Shown: one piece after another, positions 23,061 to 34,844 of the stretch
Layout of the letters: each line of letters starts with the position of its first letter
Position numbering within the stretch: the first letter of the stretch is position 1
Assembly (NCBI GenBank): GCA_034509755.1
Contig: CM067556.1
Location: 45,551,243 to 45,615,242, forward strand
Direction of reading: 5' to 3'
Source of the DNA: Anisodus tanguticus
Taxonomy: Eukaryota > Streptophyta > Magnoliopsida > Solanales > Solanaceae
Length of the DNA stretch: 64,000 bases
Translations under genes and position numbers: made by a program
Notes under the pieces: generated by a model
Seen by the model: only the letters and a program-made list of their open reading frames with translations
Told to the model about the DNA's origin: nothing
The model's database searches: none

Positions 23061-24200
23061 AAGACACTTAGAGCATGGATAAGATCTTACCACTAGCTTT
23101 ACCGATTGCCATGAAACAAACATTTTCAGTTTCTTCATTTTCATCTTCTAAGATTTCATCTTCACTCCAGCTGTTGAATGCTCTTTGCCTTTGCTGACCT
23201 CTAAATGATTTCCTTTTTTACTTTGGACACTCAGATGCTATGTGACCATACTTACCACATTTAAAGCATTTTCCATAATTTCTTGGTGATCATTTTGAAA
23301 TATCCCTTTTCTGAAGCTTAAAGTACCTCTTCTGTTGTTTCTAGATCTCCTTATGTCTTCCACCATAGATCTAGATATCATATCAACTTCATCCTCTATA
23401 ATACCATCGTAAATTTCCTCAATATGAGATTTGAATGCAACTACCTTCATTTTTTCTTCCTTTTGATACCTGTTAATATGATTTTTCTCAAATGAAATGA
23501 GATTTCCTATGACTTCATCATAAGTAAATTTGTGCAAATTTATATCTTCCAGAACAATAGCTTTTGTTTGCCAAGACTGTGGAAGACTTCTCTCCAATTT
23601 CCTTACTTGTTAGTAGTTGGAGTATACTACTCCTAGAGATATGAGTTCACCAATGATTTTGCTAAATCTAGTAAACATTGTTTCAATGTTTTCTTCATCA
23701 GTCATGGCAAATGCTTCATAGTCATGCTGTAGTGCATCAATCTTGGCTTCTCTGACCTTAGAGGTCCCTTCATAAATAACTTCTAGTTTGTCCCACATTT
23801 ATTTAATAGTCTCACAAGTTTATAGTTTGTCATATGCTTCACCACTAACCATACAATAGAGTAAGCTTATTACTCTAGAATTTGTTTGAATAACTTCCTG
23901 TTGTTCCTTAATAACATCAAAAGATTCTAGATCCATTTTGCTCTTATCATCTTTTAGATCTTTTGGTTATTTTGTTTTAGTACCAGCAATAGGTTTGGTC
24001 CCTTCTTGATTACCAACAAAGCTTTAAAGTCAGCTAATTGGACAAAGGTACCAAATCTTTCCATCAAATGTCTATAGTGTTGTCCGTTGAAGTTGGGTGG
24101 CCTAGTGGTGGATTGTCCATCTTGCAAAATTTCTCTAGGAATCTGATATCTAGCCATTTGATCTTTTCTCACAAACAATTAAGCTACTGAGTGAGACCTT
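23061..24200 (-). pseudogene. gag: Ty1/copia gag pseudogene, left copy
   Basis: Minus-strand Gag of a copia element. From its 5' end (24,178 down): RYQIPREILQDGQS and PPNFNGQHY, the usual N-terminal DUF4219-like opening; then the UBN2-type domain MWDKLEVIYEG...REAKIDALQHDYEAF (23,798 on), RSLPQSWQTK (23,590) and KFTYDEVIGNL. The zinc knuckle is intact in one frame near 23,215-23,275: CFKC, then GH and C in CX2CX4HX4C spacing. Frameshifts and a stop separate the three parts. It ends at the family B LTR boundary without protease. Its closest relative in the window is 35,106-36,244. Confidence 0.87.
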
Positions 24201-24325
24201 GCTCTAATACCAATTTAAAGTGCAAGAGAGGGGCGGGTGAATTATAATGTTTCTTTTTCCTGGTCGACTGCTAGTAGATATAGTACAAAAGGTATTTGAT
24301 GAAAATAAATAACACTAAAGTCTTG
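24201..24325 (-). repeat. Copia PBS and short LTR end remnant
   Basis: Minus-strand PBS TGGTATTAGAGC at 24,201-24,212 (one change from consensus), next to about 110 bp of copia LTR end matching 25,815-25,930. The terminal CA of the LTR is mutated to TA. It is cut at about 24,325, where gypsy integrase sequence begins. Confidence 0.8.
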
Positions 24326-25430
24326 GGCAACCCAACAATAAAATCCATGGCAATCTTATCCCACTTCCACTAGGGAAAATCCAAAATCTTTATAGATAGA
24401 GCCAATCATTAATTCCCAACCGTGGGGTGAACGGAATCCGATACATAAATCAGTTAACAAAAGAATAGAAAAAGCTTTATGGACATCCTCTAAGACATAC
24501 CACTGGGTTGATGGTGCTCATACTTTACTTGTTGACAATTCTGACACCGAGACACAAACTCAACAATGTCTCTCTTCATCCTACCCCACCCATAGTGCTG
24601 CTTCAATTCATGGTACATCTTAGTAGTACCTGGATGAATTGAATTCCTAGAACTATGGGCCTTCTCTATAATCAGTCAAGTCAAATCATCAACTCGGGAA
24701 ACACACACTCTACCCTTGATCATCAACACCCCCTAACTATCGATCATAGCCTCTTTGACTTCACCACTCATCACCTTGTCCATGATTTTGTACAACTTCA
24801 CATCATCTTACTGGTGGGTCCTAATTTGCTCCAAAAGAGACGATCTCACCTCAACACAAGCTAGACTTCTATCCGGATTCAAAATATCAAGTCACACAAA
24901 ATGATTGGCTAAGGAATGAACCTCTAATTCCAAAGGATGCTCATAAATAATCAAATGAGTTAAAATCTCCCTGTTGACTGCCTTTCAGTACAAGGCATCC
25001 GCCACCATATTGGCTATGTATAGATAGTATAAAATAGTCATATCATAATCATTTAGCAACTTCATCTACCGACATTGTCTAGAATTCATATCCCTCTGAT
25101 TGAACACATGTTGAAGGCTGTGAAGATTGGTATACACCTCACAATGAATGCGATACAAGTAATGCCTCTAAGGCTTTAAAGAAAACATAATAGCTGCCAA
25201 CTCTAAGTCATGAACTCGGTAATTTTTCTCGTGCACCTTCAAGTGCCTCGATGCAAAAGCTATACATTACCCTCCTACATCAACACACAACCCAACCCAA
25301 TCCTCAAAGCATCACAATATATGGTAAAGTCCTTCCCCTCCACTGGAAGATATAAATTAGTACTATGGTCAAAAGAGAGTTGAGCTTTTGAAAGCTCTCA
25401 TCACACTCGTCAGACCACTGGAAAGCTCTC
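24326..25430 (-). pseudogene. pol: Gypsy family B pol fragment (RNase H to integrase) between copia pieces
   Basis: Minus strand, reading 25,430 to 24,326: end of the RT/RH connection (SDECDESFQKL type), RNase H remnants with many stops, a linker, then integrase HHCC (SNSIHPGTTKMYH, CQNCQQVKYE) and finally AMDFIVGLPK at 24,330-24,360. Both ends are abrupt joins to copia sequence. A stretch at about 24,373-24,480 replaces a few bases of integrase between the conserved CCACTTCCACT and the GCATCCTCTAAG equivalents; I could not identify it. Confidence 0.82.
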
Positions 25431-25801
25431 ATCCATATTCTTCACCACTGACCGCACAATAGAGTAAACATATTTCTCTAGCATTTGTTTTAATAACTTC
25501 CTATTGTTCCTTGGTAATATCAAAAGATTCTAGATCCCTTTTGCTCTTATCAACTATTAGATCTTTTCTTTCTTTTGTTTTAGTACCAGGAATAGGCTTT
25601 GGTCCCTTCTTCATCACCAGCCAAGCTTGAAAGTCAGTTGATTGGACAAAGCTAAGACTTTCCTCCCAATGACTATAGTGTTGTCCATTGAAGTAGGGTG
25701 GCCTATTGGTGGGTGTTCATCTTGAAAAAATGCTCTAGGAATTTGATATCCAGCCATTTGATCTTTTCTCATAAGCTGTTAAGCTACTAAGTGAGACCTT
25801 T
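25431..25801 (-). pseudogene. gag: Copia gag 5' fragment, second left copy
   Basis: Minus-strand N-terminal Gag (YQIPRAFFQDEH-like opening, PPYFNGQHY, FKAWLVMKKGPKPIP pattern) up to the point equivalent to 35,465, where it is joined to gypsy pol. Frame is interrupted. It follows the PBS and complete LTR at 25,802-26,799, so this was a 5' end of a separate copia copy. Confidence 0.8.
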
Positions 25802-25812
25802 CTATGATACCA
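25802..25812 (-). other. Copia primer binding site
   Basis: Minus-strand TGGTATCATAG, 2 nt inside the LTR end; one change from TGGTATCAGAG. Confidence 0.82.
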
Positions 25813-25814
25813 AT

Positions 25815-26799
25815 TGAAAGTGCAAGATGGGGGGGATTGTAATTTTAGTTTTTCCTAGTTGACAACCTTTGATCAGTAGTTGAATGCTAGAAGATATAGT
25901 GCAAAAAGTAATTGCTGAAAATAAATAACACCACATGTTTTTATATTGGTTCAGATTCAATGTGAATCCTAATCTGGTCCCCTTGGGTTGCAAGGGTATT
26001 CCCAACACATCTTTTGAAAGTATGTTTGGTAAAATAGTTATTTGAATGAAGTTCCTACATCTACACTCATACACGCTTAATCTTTTGATACAATGCCTCA
26101 CCAACTATACTATATAACTTCTCACTTTTTTGTTTACACTATAAATCAGTCAGAATTATAATGCTTATTAAAAGTAAAGCAGAGAGCTTCAGAAGTTGAG
26201 ATGAAAGTATGTATTCTTCATCTGTGAAGCCTTCTTTTATAGTCTTGAAATGTATAGCCATTAGGCTATTCACGCAGAGATGGCAACCCAAGATATTTGA
26301 TCCTTGAAAAAGGAAATAGTGATCCTATTTCCAAGAATAAGGTTAGAGCTTCTAATGGGGTCTTAATATTCAAAGATGAGCTTTCCTTCTGTGAGTAGAT
26401 CTTATCCGGTTGAATTGAATGGATTCAAACTCGTTGTAACATCCTTTCTTATATTCTTGCTCATTGGTACTTCTTTATTAATTACATCTTCATTTGATTT
26501 AGATGGTACTTGCTTCTATAAATATGCAGATCTTGCATATTTTTCTAGCGGTGCATATATCTCTTTTCCTTGTTCTGATTTGATTCTTGCGTCTGGGCTT
26601 ATACTTAGGCAGTTGGGCTGAATGTACAGTCAGCTACATGGGCTTGAGTGAATCCTTTGATTCTTGCGTCTAGGCCTTTGCTTGGGCGATTGAACTGACC
26701 GTATAGTCGGCTACATGAGCTTGAGTGAATCCACCTATGTCTTGTGCATCATTGAGAATTTCCTGTATACCAATACAAGTCATCATTAAAATCCTAACA
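25815..26799 (-). repeat. Complete copia LTR (985 bp)
   Basis: On the minus strand it starts TGTTAGGATTTTAATG at 26,799 and ends ACTTTCA at 25,815, next to the PBS. A TATA-box candidate TATAAAAG is at 26,234-26,241. The central part has two related blocks with GGGCTTGAGTGAATCC/GATTCTTGCGTCT (26,575-26,740), a local duplication of about 85 bp. The copia LTR end at 34,845-35,091 is the same family. Confidence 0.87.
26234..26241 (-). promoter_or_regulatory. TATA-box candidate in copia LTR
   Basis: TATAAAAG on the minus strand, about 420 bp before the LTR end, a plausible place for the U3/R boundary. No other promoter evidence. Confidence 0.5.
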
Positions 26800-27354
26800 C
26801 TAACAACGACCTTCATTAAAACAAAAAGATAAGAAAAAAATGATTTCACATAACCTATGAACAAAATAAATTTTCTCAAATTGTTTTATAAATCTATAGC
26901 ATATTTGCAAAAGACATATACTTGGAAATATTTGAAAACTTATAAGGACAACAAATAGGGCATGACATTTGGACCAAATTAAGTTGAACTCTACTTGACG
27001 GGAAACCTTGGGTGTGTCTTCGTCTAAATAATGAAATGACTATTTTAACCTTGTATGAACTTTTTCAAACAAAACTCAACTCTTTTAAAAAAATTATTTT
27101 GTCAAAGATTTCAAAATGATATGTCATAACTTTTATATGCAAGGATCTGAACACCTTTTAGGAAAATAATCATAATAAATCATACTATGAAACCCAAAGC
27201 TCAACTGTATTCTACTGATTCTTAATATCGGGTGTCTCACGCCTTCCCCGAGGAATCATCAGAACCCTTACCTCAAACTCTGGTTTTTAAGGATTTTTCT
27301 TTTTCTTAAAATAAACCCTTTAACTTGGTTTTCCTAATTTCACTATAAAATAGG
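26800..27354 (+). repeat. Ogre/Tat-type LTR 3' fragment
   Basis: Contains GGGTGTCTCACGCCTTCCCC and the GAACCCTTACC block that mark the R-U5 region of Tat/Ogre LTRs, and ends just before a TGGCGACTC PBS. The upstream part is AT-rich and cut by the copia LTR at 26,799. No coding sequence. Confidence 0.75.
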
Positions 27355-27432
27355 TGGCGACTCTAAAAACTAAAATATCTGAAAGAGTCGACAACTTCGA
27401 AGTAGCTTTTACCCCTCGCAAAAAAGTGAACT
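27355..27432 (+). other. Ogre/Tat PBS and start of leader
   Basis: TGGCGACTCT at 27,355-27,364 is the primer site used by Ogre/Tat elements rather than the initiator-Met type of the other elements here. CCCCTCGCAAAAAAGTG follows, typical of their leader. The element is cut at about 27,432 by the family C LTR. Confidence 0.75.
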
Positions 27433-29620
27433 ATAACAACCTGAGATGTTCATAATATATAAACATACTTCTTTTACCTCCAGTTATAGCCCAAGGTTTT
27501 CACAATAGATATGCATACTTTCTTGCCCTCCGGTTATAGACCGGGGTGTTCATAATAGATATACATGTATCCTTGCCCTCCTGTTATAGCCGGGGGTGTT
27601 TGTAATAGATACACATATGTATACTTTAGTAACAGTAGCACACTTGGTCTTTTAACTTAGGAGACTCTTCATTTTGCTTTAGGATGACATTTGGTCGACT
27701 ATTAAGAATAACGTTTTTGTTACGCTCCTATTAGGAGGAGCACGAAAACATAAGAAGCTTAGAATAACGACTGATAGTTCAACCTAGACAGGATGTGATA
27801 TCAAGACATGAAAAAGTACTCCTTATCAGGGACAATCATAGGAAAAATAGAATACTTCTTTTGGAAATGGTTATACGTTCAGAATACTCTTTGATGGGAC
27901 ACTCTCTAACCATAAACAGACAACTCAAGGATGGCATGAACAGATTGCACAATACAAAACATTTCCTCTCGGACATACTACAGGTAGCTTACTATTATGG
28001 CTGGTCTATATTTCAAGATGGAAGCGAGTTTCTTTAACTCATCTTGTGGTGGTATCAATAGGGTACTAATAAACGTGTATGACTCCACTCATCGGTGTGA
28101 CACCAACCCCAACTGTACGGATAACAGCTACACATGTGTATAGAGCAAAATTTTGTTTACACATAGTCATTATGACCCCAGAGTTCTTATGAGGGAGCCG
28201 TTATGGAATTAACACACTTCAAAATAGGGGCTCGGGCTTAGTAATTGACATATGCAACTCTTTTCGATAGGGCGATATGAGAATGTAATATCATGCCAAA
28301 ACAACATAACATATCCGAGGGGGGAAGGAGGAGGGTAATCAGATGTTGTCAAACATGGACTTATGTCCGCAAGATCTATATAATCCCTAAGTAATAAAGT
28401 ACTCCAAACAAGGGACAAACAATATACGTGAAACGAATAGCAATACGAAACGCAAGTTCGATTTAGAAACTTCTTTTAGGCGACTCATTCGGGTAATATT
28501 TTAAGTACGAATTCATGCCAAGAAAGAATAGGGTTATCCATTACATACTTTTGTGGAGAAATTCTAATGTTGACAATGGGACCAACCTTCTTCACAACTT
28601 AGTCTACAACAAAAGGAAATACAAGAGTTAACAAGAAGAATATCTATGTTGGCCGACTAGCGACGTACCATGCTCTAGCATCAATTCTAGGGTGTCGATC
28701 CAATTCTATCCTCCTTCTACTCCTTATAACAATAAAAATACATATCATATATATACTTATATCCCCATCAACTCAAATACTACAAGGACAACCCCCGACA
28801 TACTCTTCAACAACTTGGCAATTGGGGTCTCAACTCTAGATTGTCATCCCGTAAGATTATCAACTCAACAACTCTCCTAAAGCTTACATAAGTTCAAACA
28901 CAAGTAGAAAAAGAAGTTTCTTACCTTAGCTGATCACAACCAGCTGCTACAACACCTTACTTCACTAGAATGATAGCATTGAATTAGCAATGCAGTGGAA
29001 GAAGTGAGTCTAGCTTGTATTACAGACTTCCCGAAGGGAGAAACACCTTGGAACTTCTTGAATTTAATCCTAGGTGATGGGGGAAACCTTATAATAGTTC
29101 TTAAGAGTATCTGGGTCGATATTGGAGAAAAGATAAAGTGTGAAATGTTTCCACCACTCTAGGATATTAATAGAAGATTCCTACCGCCTCTAATCTGCGG
29201 TGGTTTCGGCGCCGCGAAACACCATATACGGCCGCATATCCCACCACGTATGGTGGCAAGGACTTCTAAAAACATGTAGGCAAAAATGCGACCAAGTTTT
29301 GGGCAAACTTCATTCTACATAGCAGATTGGTCAGCATATCATACAAACTTCATCGAACTTCATCGAAAATGCTTATTTCTATCTATTTAACCTCTAAACC
29401 TCCCAACACCTTATTAACACCCATCTAAGTTATAGATAGCACTGTGGAAGGTATCAAGTCATCATAGTTTTGTTCTACCAACTATGCACACAACGAATAT
29501 AAGAGTGCAGGGTATTACACGTTTGCCCTCAACTTTAGTTTTAAACTACCATTAATTTTATGCAAGCCTTATTCTTAACTTATGACGATGTAATTAAATG
29601 CAAATTCTTAAGGTGTTTCA
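27433..29620 (-). repeat. Family C gypsy LTR (minus strand)
   Basis: Starts (minus) with TGAAACACCTTAAG at 29,620, directly after a PPT, and appears to end near 27,433 in AGGTTGTTATAG; the exact 3' end is not certain because the terminal CA is not clear. Contains a 50-bp tandem repeat near its end. Two small frames at 27,795-28,037 and 28,209-28,418 lie inside and show no motif. Confidence 0.7.
27447..27625 (+). repeat. 50-bp tandem repeat (about 3.5 units)
   Basis: Units start at 27,447, 27,497, 27,547 and 27,597, each with TGTTCATAATAGATA, a CTTGCCCTCC core and GGTTATAGNCCGGGG. Units are 10-20 percent different by eye. Confidence 0.85.
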
Positions 29621-29632
29621 TCCTCCCCCCTA
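29621..29632 (-). other. Polypurine tract, family C
   Basis: Minus-strand TAGGGGGGAGGA immediately before the LTR start at 29,620. The dyad ACATTCANNNNTGAATGT lies next to it at 29,636-29,653. Confidence 0.85.
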
Positions 29633-31400
29633 GGAACATTCATCATTGAATGTAGGGTGTGTTTTACTTACAAAATACCTTCCATATGGGGATACAGTTA
29701 TTAACTCATCAAGAGAACGCATGTAGCATGTTAACGATATATAGGATATCCTAAATCTTGTTTTTCCTATTCTTTTATTATCAATTGCCCACATGTTATT
29801 TACATGATCTACTTGCAACATGACTTATAATCTTTTAGTGATACCTTGGTTGTACCAATATGGTTCATCTTAAGTGGTTGTCTATAACTTATTAGCGGTA
29901 CTCGAGGAGTTATCAATACACTTTCACTTTCGGTTGGACTATAATCCAACCAGGGAACATCTCAAAGTAATAATTTATAACCCCTTAATGGTAACTCAGA
30001 ATCGTTATACAATTCATCCTTACTAAGACTCACATCTCGTCAACCAGTATTTGAATCTATTTGAGCAATTCACCTTAGGAATGATGCTACGCTCCTATGA
30101 TTGTATTCCATGGAGTACTATCATAATTCATCTTATGGATTTTAATATCTCCTCATAATAGATTTTTAATTCTTCCTCGTCTAGCCGCTACTTCAATTGG
30201 GGAATTCTTTTATTGCTTGTCATCTTGCTTTGTTGTTTGGTTATCAAAGTAGAATTCTACCTCTTCTAGGTTCTTCTAGCCTCTAATTTCCTTAATTGCA
30301 TCCAAGTGATACTAGCCTTTTTATAACATATAGGAACCATCAATATACTGATTTATGAGGGACTCGATACTAAGGTTTATCTACCTTCATAACTTTCATG
30401 TTTGATATCCCTTAACTTCACGTCTATTTTTGATTTATGATTTAGGCTCATGTCTCATTCTATGTCTCATTTGATCATTTCCTTCTACTCTTTATGAGCT
30501 ATTAATATAATTCTCTTAAACTATCTTTTATGCCCCAATGATGATCGTATACGAGTGGCCATTGACTTTCATCTTACCAGTAGTTTAGAGTCCATTTAAC
30601 GATTAGTTTCGTTATATGTTTCAACTTAAATAACAACATACTACTTAGTATAGCTTAGTTTCGCACAAAATCTGTCATCCCACTATGTTTTGCGATTCCT
30701 TAACTACTACATAAACATTTGTCATAAAGCTCTCCCTTATTGAAAATTCAATAACTCACTTTATAATGACTTAAGCTCATTAGCATACTTGCTAGCATCC
30801 TTATTTTCTTTACATTGTTCTAGAACCTCGGGTGAGACACTACACCCTCTCTATATTCTTTCTTGCTTCTACAACTAGGCCTTTGGGCCTTAGAAACTCA
30901 TAAACTAGAAGGAATATTACTAATGGTGTCACTACCATCCCTCGCACACTCAATTATGGAAGCTCTAGCTCTTCCTTTGGAGTCTGGATCACATAACATA
31001 CCCATACTTAGGAATATTACTCTTAGAGACTCTCATAGGGACAAAGTATTCCTAGTTTTCCTGACTTTAATTCATACTCAATAGTACACTTATCTTTATA
31101 CTCATTCGTTTAACCCAACTTAAAAGGTTTGGAGAACACTATATCGATTTAATTTCACTATGTTAGAGACCTATCATATGGGTATGGGGTGGAGCTACCA
31201 ATAAAGATTCATTATCGGTTTAGACAACGTCTTATGGCTTTGTATTATATATTCACATTTGATCTTAGGTCAAGTATTCTAACCCATAATATCTTTCAAA
31301 TCATAAAAAATATCACTAATAGTCTTAAGACTTTGCAATACTATCATGATAAAAGAACTAGTATTCCATTGTTCCAGTCATATGACAGTTGTGTCTCCTA
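29633..31400 (-). mobile_element. Family C internal region without recognisable pol
   Basis: About 1.77 kb between the gag end and PPT. A Tekay-type pol would need over 3 kb; I see no RT, RNase H, integrase or chromodomain motif on either strand. Either pol was deleted and the rest decayed, or this was a gag-only derivative. Sequence is AT-rich with short frames only. Confidence 0.55.
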
Positions 31401-32902
31401 TCGAGCCTGAAAGCCCTATTTATGCCCCTCATCCTCACTCTCTCTTATAATCTCATTCCTTCTCCTACTCCGACTGTTGAGGTGTGGTACTAGTAGCAAT
31501 GAAGGTGCTACCACTGAATATATATTTCTTCCCAGTCTACGGAGATAATCCCGCATCCTATGTGCAGGAGATTTGCACCAATATCGAACATCTACCTCAA
31601 GATAACATATTCCTAGATGGGCCTTCCTGTACTGGCTACAATAAGGCCGAGGTGGTCTCATCTCACTTATGCTCCCCCAGGGGTATAACTCCAACACTTG
31701 CGATCTCTGATTCAGGCTTGCCCGAGACTTTCATCCTATATTGGCCCTCGGGAATATCTAATTGGTTGCCTAGGAGGCTACAATGCACTACGAGTCTGGG
31801 ATCATTTGTACCCATGGTCTATTTTAGCCTTCTTATTCCACCTATTATCTCTATCCTAATCAGTGTGATGTTGTTGCTCATGATCCTATAATATTTAGCG
31901 AAGGCCTAAATTCTGGAGATATCCATCTATGCATTTCAAAGCTATTTCCATACAAGCTGCGACCAAATAGGGCTCTAGGTCATTCATATACCAGGTGAAC
32001 TCTATCCATGCTACTATAGCTGGAGCATATCTAGCTAGTGAGTCTAACCTAAGGTTGTAGTCCCGTATGCTCATGCCCCCTGTCTAAAGGCATGGAATTT
32101 CCCTACCCTGAACTATCGAATACCTAATGGCATGAAATTTTATAGAAAGGCCATAACAAATCCTTCCCATACAACTACAGGAACATTTGGCCCGTTAAGA
32201 TCTCTCCTAAGCATTATACCCAAACTCAGTTATACCCCTCAACCTATAAACTGCTAACTCCACTGACTCGATCTAAGTAACATGTATAACCTAAAAGGTC
32301 TTCTGTAATTCAGTAATGAAGTCCTGTGGGTCCTCCTATGAGTTTGATCCTATGAACTCGGGTGGGTTCAAGATGATGAACTCTGAAATTGTTGAATAGA
32401 CCGACCTCCCTATTGGTCCCATACTCAAAGGTACTATCACCTGCTACAGGGTCTATACAGGTACTACTAATTAAACAACCACAATGCATTACTCAAGTCA
32501 TGCTCGAATGAGCTAGATAATGGTACAAGAAGTGTTGGAGCCCCTCAAAGCTCCTTTAGTACAAATGGATTCAAGATAATATGAGAGGGTGACTCATTTT
32601 GAGCCTCGGTATGAACCTCATCGATTAGAGATACATCCCTAATCCCCTTACATATAGTTAGACTATTCTGATGGCTTGTTGTGGCTTCACTACTGATAGA
32701 CACTTTGATAGACACATAACAAAGCATAAGTTATAATAGACTCTTGTAACTCGACTTCATAGCACGATCTGAGATGAAAGAAAGGTATCAATTAATAAAT
32801 GCCTTGTATCCTCAAGTCTATAAATGTGGTGCAAAATATATTTATAAGAAAGATTCTACTGGACATGGCTTAGTAGACTTCCTAGGACACTACCTGCTCT
32901 GA
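31401..32902 (-). pseudogene. gag: gag pseudogene (family C gypsy)
   Basis: Minus-strand Gag. At 32,400-31,900 the retrotransposon Gag domain is readable with several stops: LNPPEFIGSNS, EDPQDFITELQKTF, ESVELAVYRLRG, then MSIRDYNLRLDSLARYAP and ALKCIDG. A knuckle pair follows at 31,640-31,560: CSQYRKAHLGIC and CKSPAHRMRDY, in which two Cys positions have become Tyr. The upstream part (32,727-32,545) is a non-conserved N-terminus. The PBS lies at the very edge: minus-strand GATATCAGAGCAGG at about 32,891-32,904, cut by the gypsy fragment to the right, so the 5' LTR is missing. Confidence 0.8.
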
Positions 32903-34280
32903 TATCAAGGGCGTAGTGTGTGTTCCCTGAGTTGGTGATTTGACTAGACTGATTATGGAAGAGGCACATAGCTCTAGGTATTCGATTCCTCCAGGTGCTA
33001 ATAAGATGTATCGTGAATTAAAGCAACATTATGGGTAGGGTAGGATGAATAGAGACATTGTTGAGTTTGTGTCTCGGTGTCAGAATTGTCAGCAAGTGAA
33101 ATATAAGCACCTGTGACCCACTAGTGTATCTTAGAGAATGCCCATTCTCGAGTAGAAGTGGGAGAGTATTGCCATGGATTTTATTATTGGGTCGCCCAAG
33201 ACTTTGGGAATTTTTTATGCAATTTGGGTCATTGTTGATAGGTTAACCAAGTATGCGCACTTCATTCCGGTCCAAACGACTTATAATTCTGAGAAGTTGG
33301 CTAAGATTTATATTTGTGAGATTGTCCGTCTACATGGTGTTCATATTTATATCATTTCAAACTGCGGTAGTCAGTTTACTTCTCATTTCTGGAAGACTTT
33401 GCAAAAGGAGTTGGGTACTTGCTTGGATCTCAGTACAACATTTCATCCTTAGATGGACGATCAGTCCGAGTGGACCATTCAGGTTTTGAAGGATATGTTA
33501 CCAGCTTGCATGATTGATTTTGGTGGTCATTGGGACCAGTTCTTACCTGTGGCATAGTTTGCGTACAATAATAGTTATCATACCAGCATTGATATAGATC
33601 CATTGGAGGCTTTGTATGGTAGGAGGTGTCATTCTCCAATTGGGTGGTGTAATGCATTTGAGGTTTGGAATTGGGGTACCCACTTGTTAAAAGACTCCTT
33701 AGAGAAGGTGAAGGCGATCCAGGAGAAGTTCCTAGTAGCTCAGAGCAAGCAGAAGGAATATGCAGATCAGAAGGTCCAAGATAAAGAGTTTATGGTTGGT
33801 GACAAGGTTCTATTAAAGGTCTCACCCATGAAGGGTGTGATAATGTTCGGCAAGAGAGGGAAGTTGAGTCTGAGGTATATCAGATCTTTTGAGATTCTTT
33901 AGAGAGTTGGTGAGATGGCATATGAATTGGCTCTGCCATGAGGTCTTTTAGGTGTTCATCTAGTTTTTCATGTGTCTATGGTGAAGAAGTACCATACTGA
34001 CAGTTCTTACATTATCCAGTGGGACTCCTTATTGCTTGATCAGAATTTTGAGTTTGAGGAGGAGTCTATGGCTATTTTGGAGATGCAGGTGAGAAAGTTG
34101 AGGTCTAAGGAGATAGCTTATGTGAAGGTACAATGGAAGCATTGTCCTATTGAGGAGGCGAGTTGAGAGACAGAGTCTGACGTGCGTATCAGATACCCTG
34201 ACTTGTATACTACTTCAGTTACTTTTCCCATTTTCATTTCTCACCGTTCGAGAATGAAAGTTTGTTTAATTGGTATGTAA
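32903..34280 (+). pseudogene. pol: Gypsy family B integrase-chromodomain fragment
   Basis: Plus strand. Starts inside the linker before integrase (GVCVPxVGDLT type), then HHCC (SIPPGANKMYRELK with the first His region altered, CQNCQQVKYK intact). Core: D1 present (AMDFIIGSPK), D2 is Asn (ISNCGSQF), Glu present (DQSEWTI). Then ALYGRRCHSPIGW, KVSPMKGV.MFGKRGK, VHLVFHVSM and a chromodomain end (SKEIAYVKVQW). Stops at several points. It ends in the dyad (34,245-34,260), the AATTGG linker and an LTR start at 34,281. Confidence 0.87.
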
Positions 34281-34844
34281 TGTAATGACCCATCTAGTTG
34301 TTTTAGGACAAAGGCCTTTATTCGACTATTTTACCCTTCTCGTAGTCTCTATGTGGAGTTCGTGATATGCGAGAATGGGTGGGACATTTCCCAAGGTTAA
34401 TTTACATGAGTTTCGGAAGAAAAACCCAAATTTAGAATGTTAGAGTTGATTAGTTTGACTCACATATGATTTTTGAGTATATGGGTTCGTTTCCAGGTTC
34501 CATTGCTTCTGATTGTTCTGAAGGATCATTTATAACTTAGTTGAGTCATCGGTTCACTCCCTGAGGCCATCAGGTGTACTCTATGGTCTTATTTCTGAAA
34601 TTTGGATATTTGGTTATTTTGGACGATTCTTTAGAAAAGTATGTCTTAGATTGGTTAAATGAGAAATTTAAGGGATTAAGTGAGTTAGTAGTACTGTTTA
34701 CCTTAGGGGAGCATGTTTGGTTTGTGTCCCGAGAGTGTTTCGGGTGGTTTAGTGTGTTTTCCACTGCTGGTGTCTGGTGTCCGCACCAACGGACTGTGTG
34801 ACTGCTTCTGTGGGTCAGCCTCTCCAGAGGTCAGCTCGCAGATC
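34281..34844 (+). repeat. Family B LTR, first 564 bp only
   Basis: Starts TGTAATGACCC and matches 20,085-20,660 (e.g. GAAGAAAAACCCAAATTTAGAAT). It breaks at about 34,842-34,845 in GATCATGAG, where copia LTR sequence takes over in the same strand. Confidence 0.85.

Noticed and set aside
24373..24480. Idea that the patch is plastid DNA
   Set aside because: I considered plastid gene products for the conceptual translation but found no supported match, so origin is left open.
25802..26104. 100-codon minus frame over the copia PBS and LTR end
   Set aside because: Overlaps LTR and PBS; no similarity to Gag and not kept in the copy at 34,845-35,105.
31484..31891. 135-codon plus-strand frame
   Set aside because: Antisense to the family C Gag zinc-knuckle region on the minus strand.
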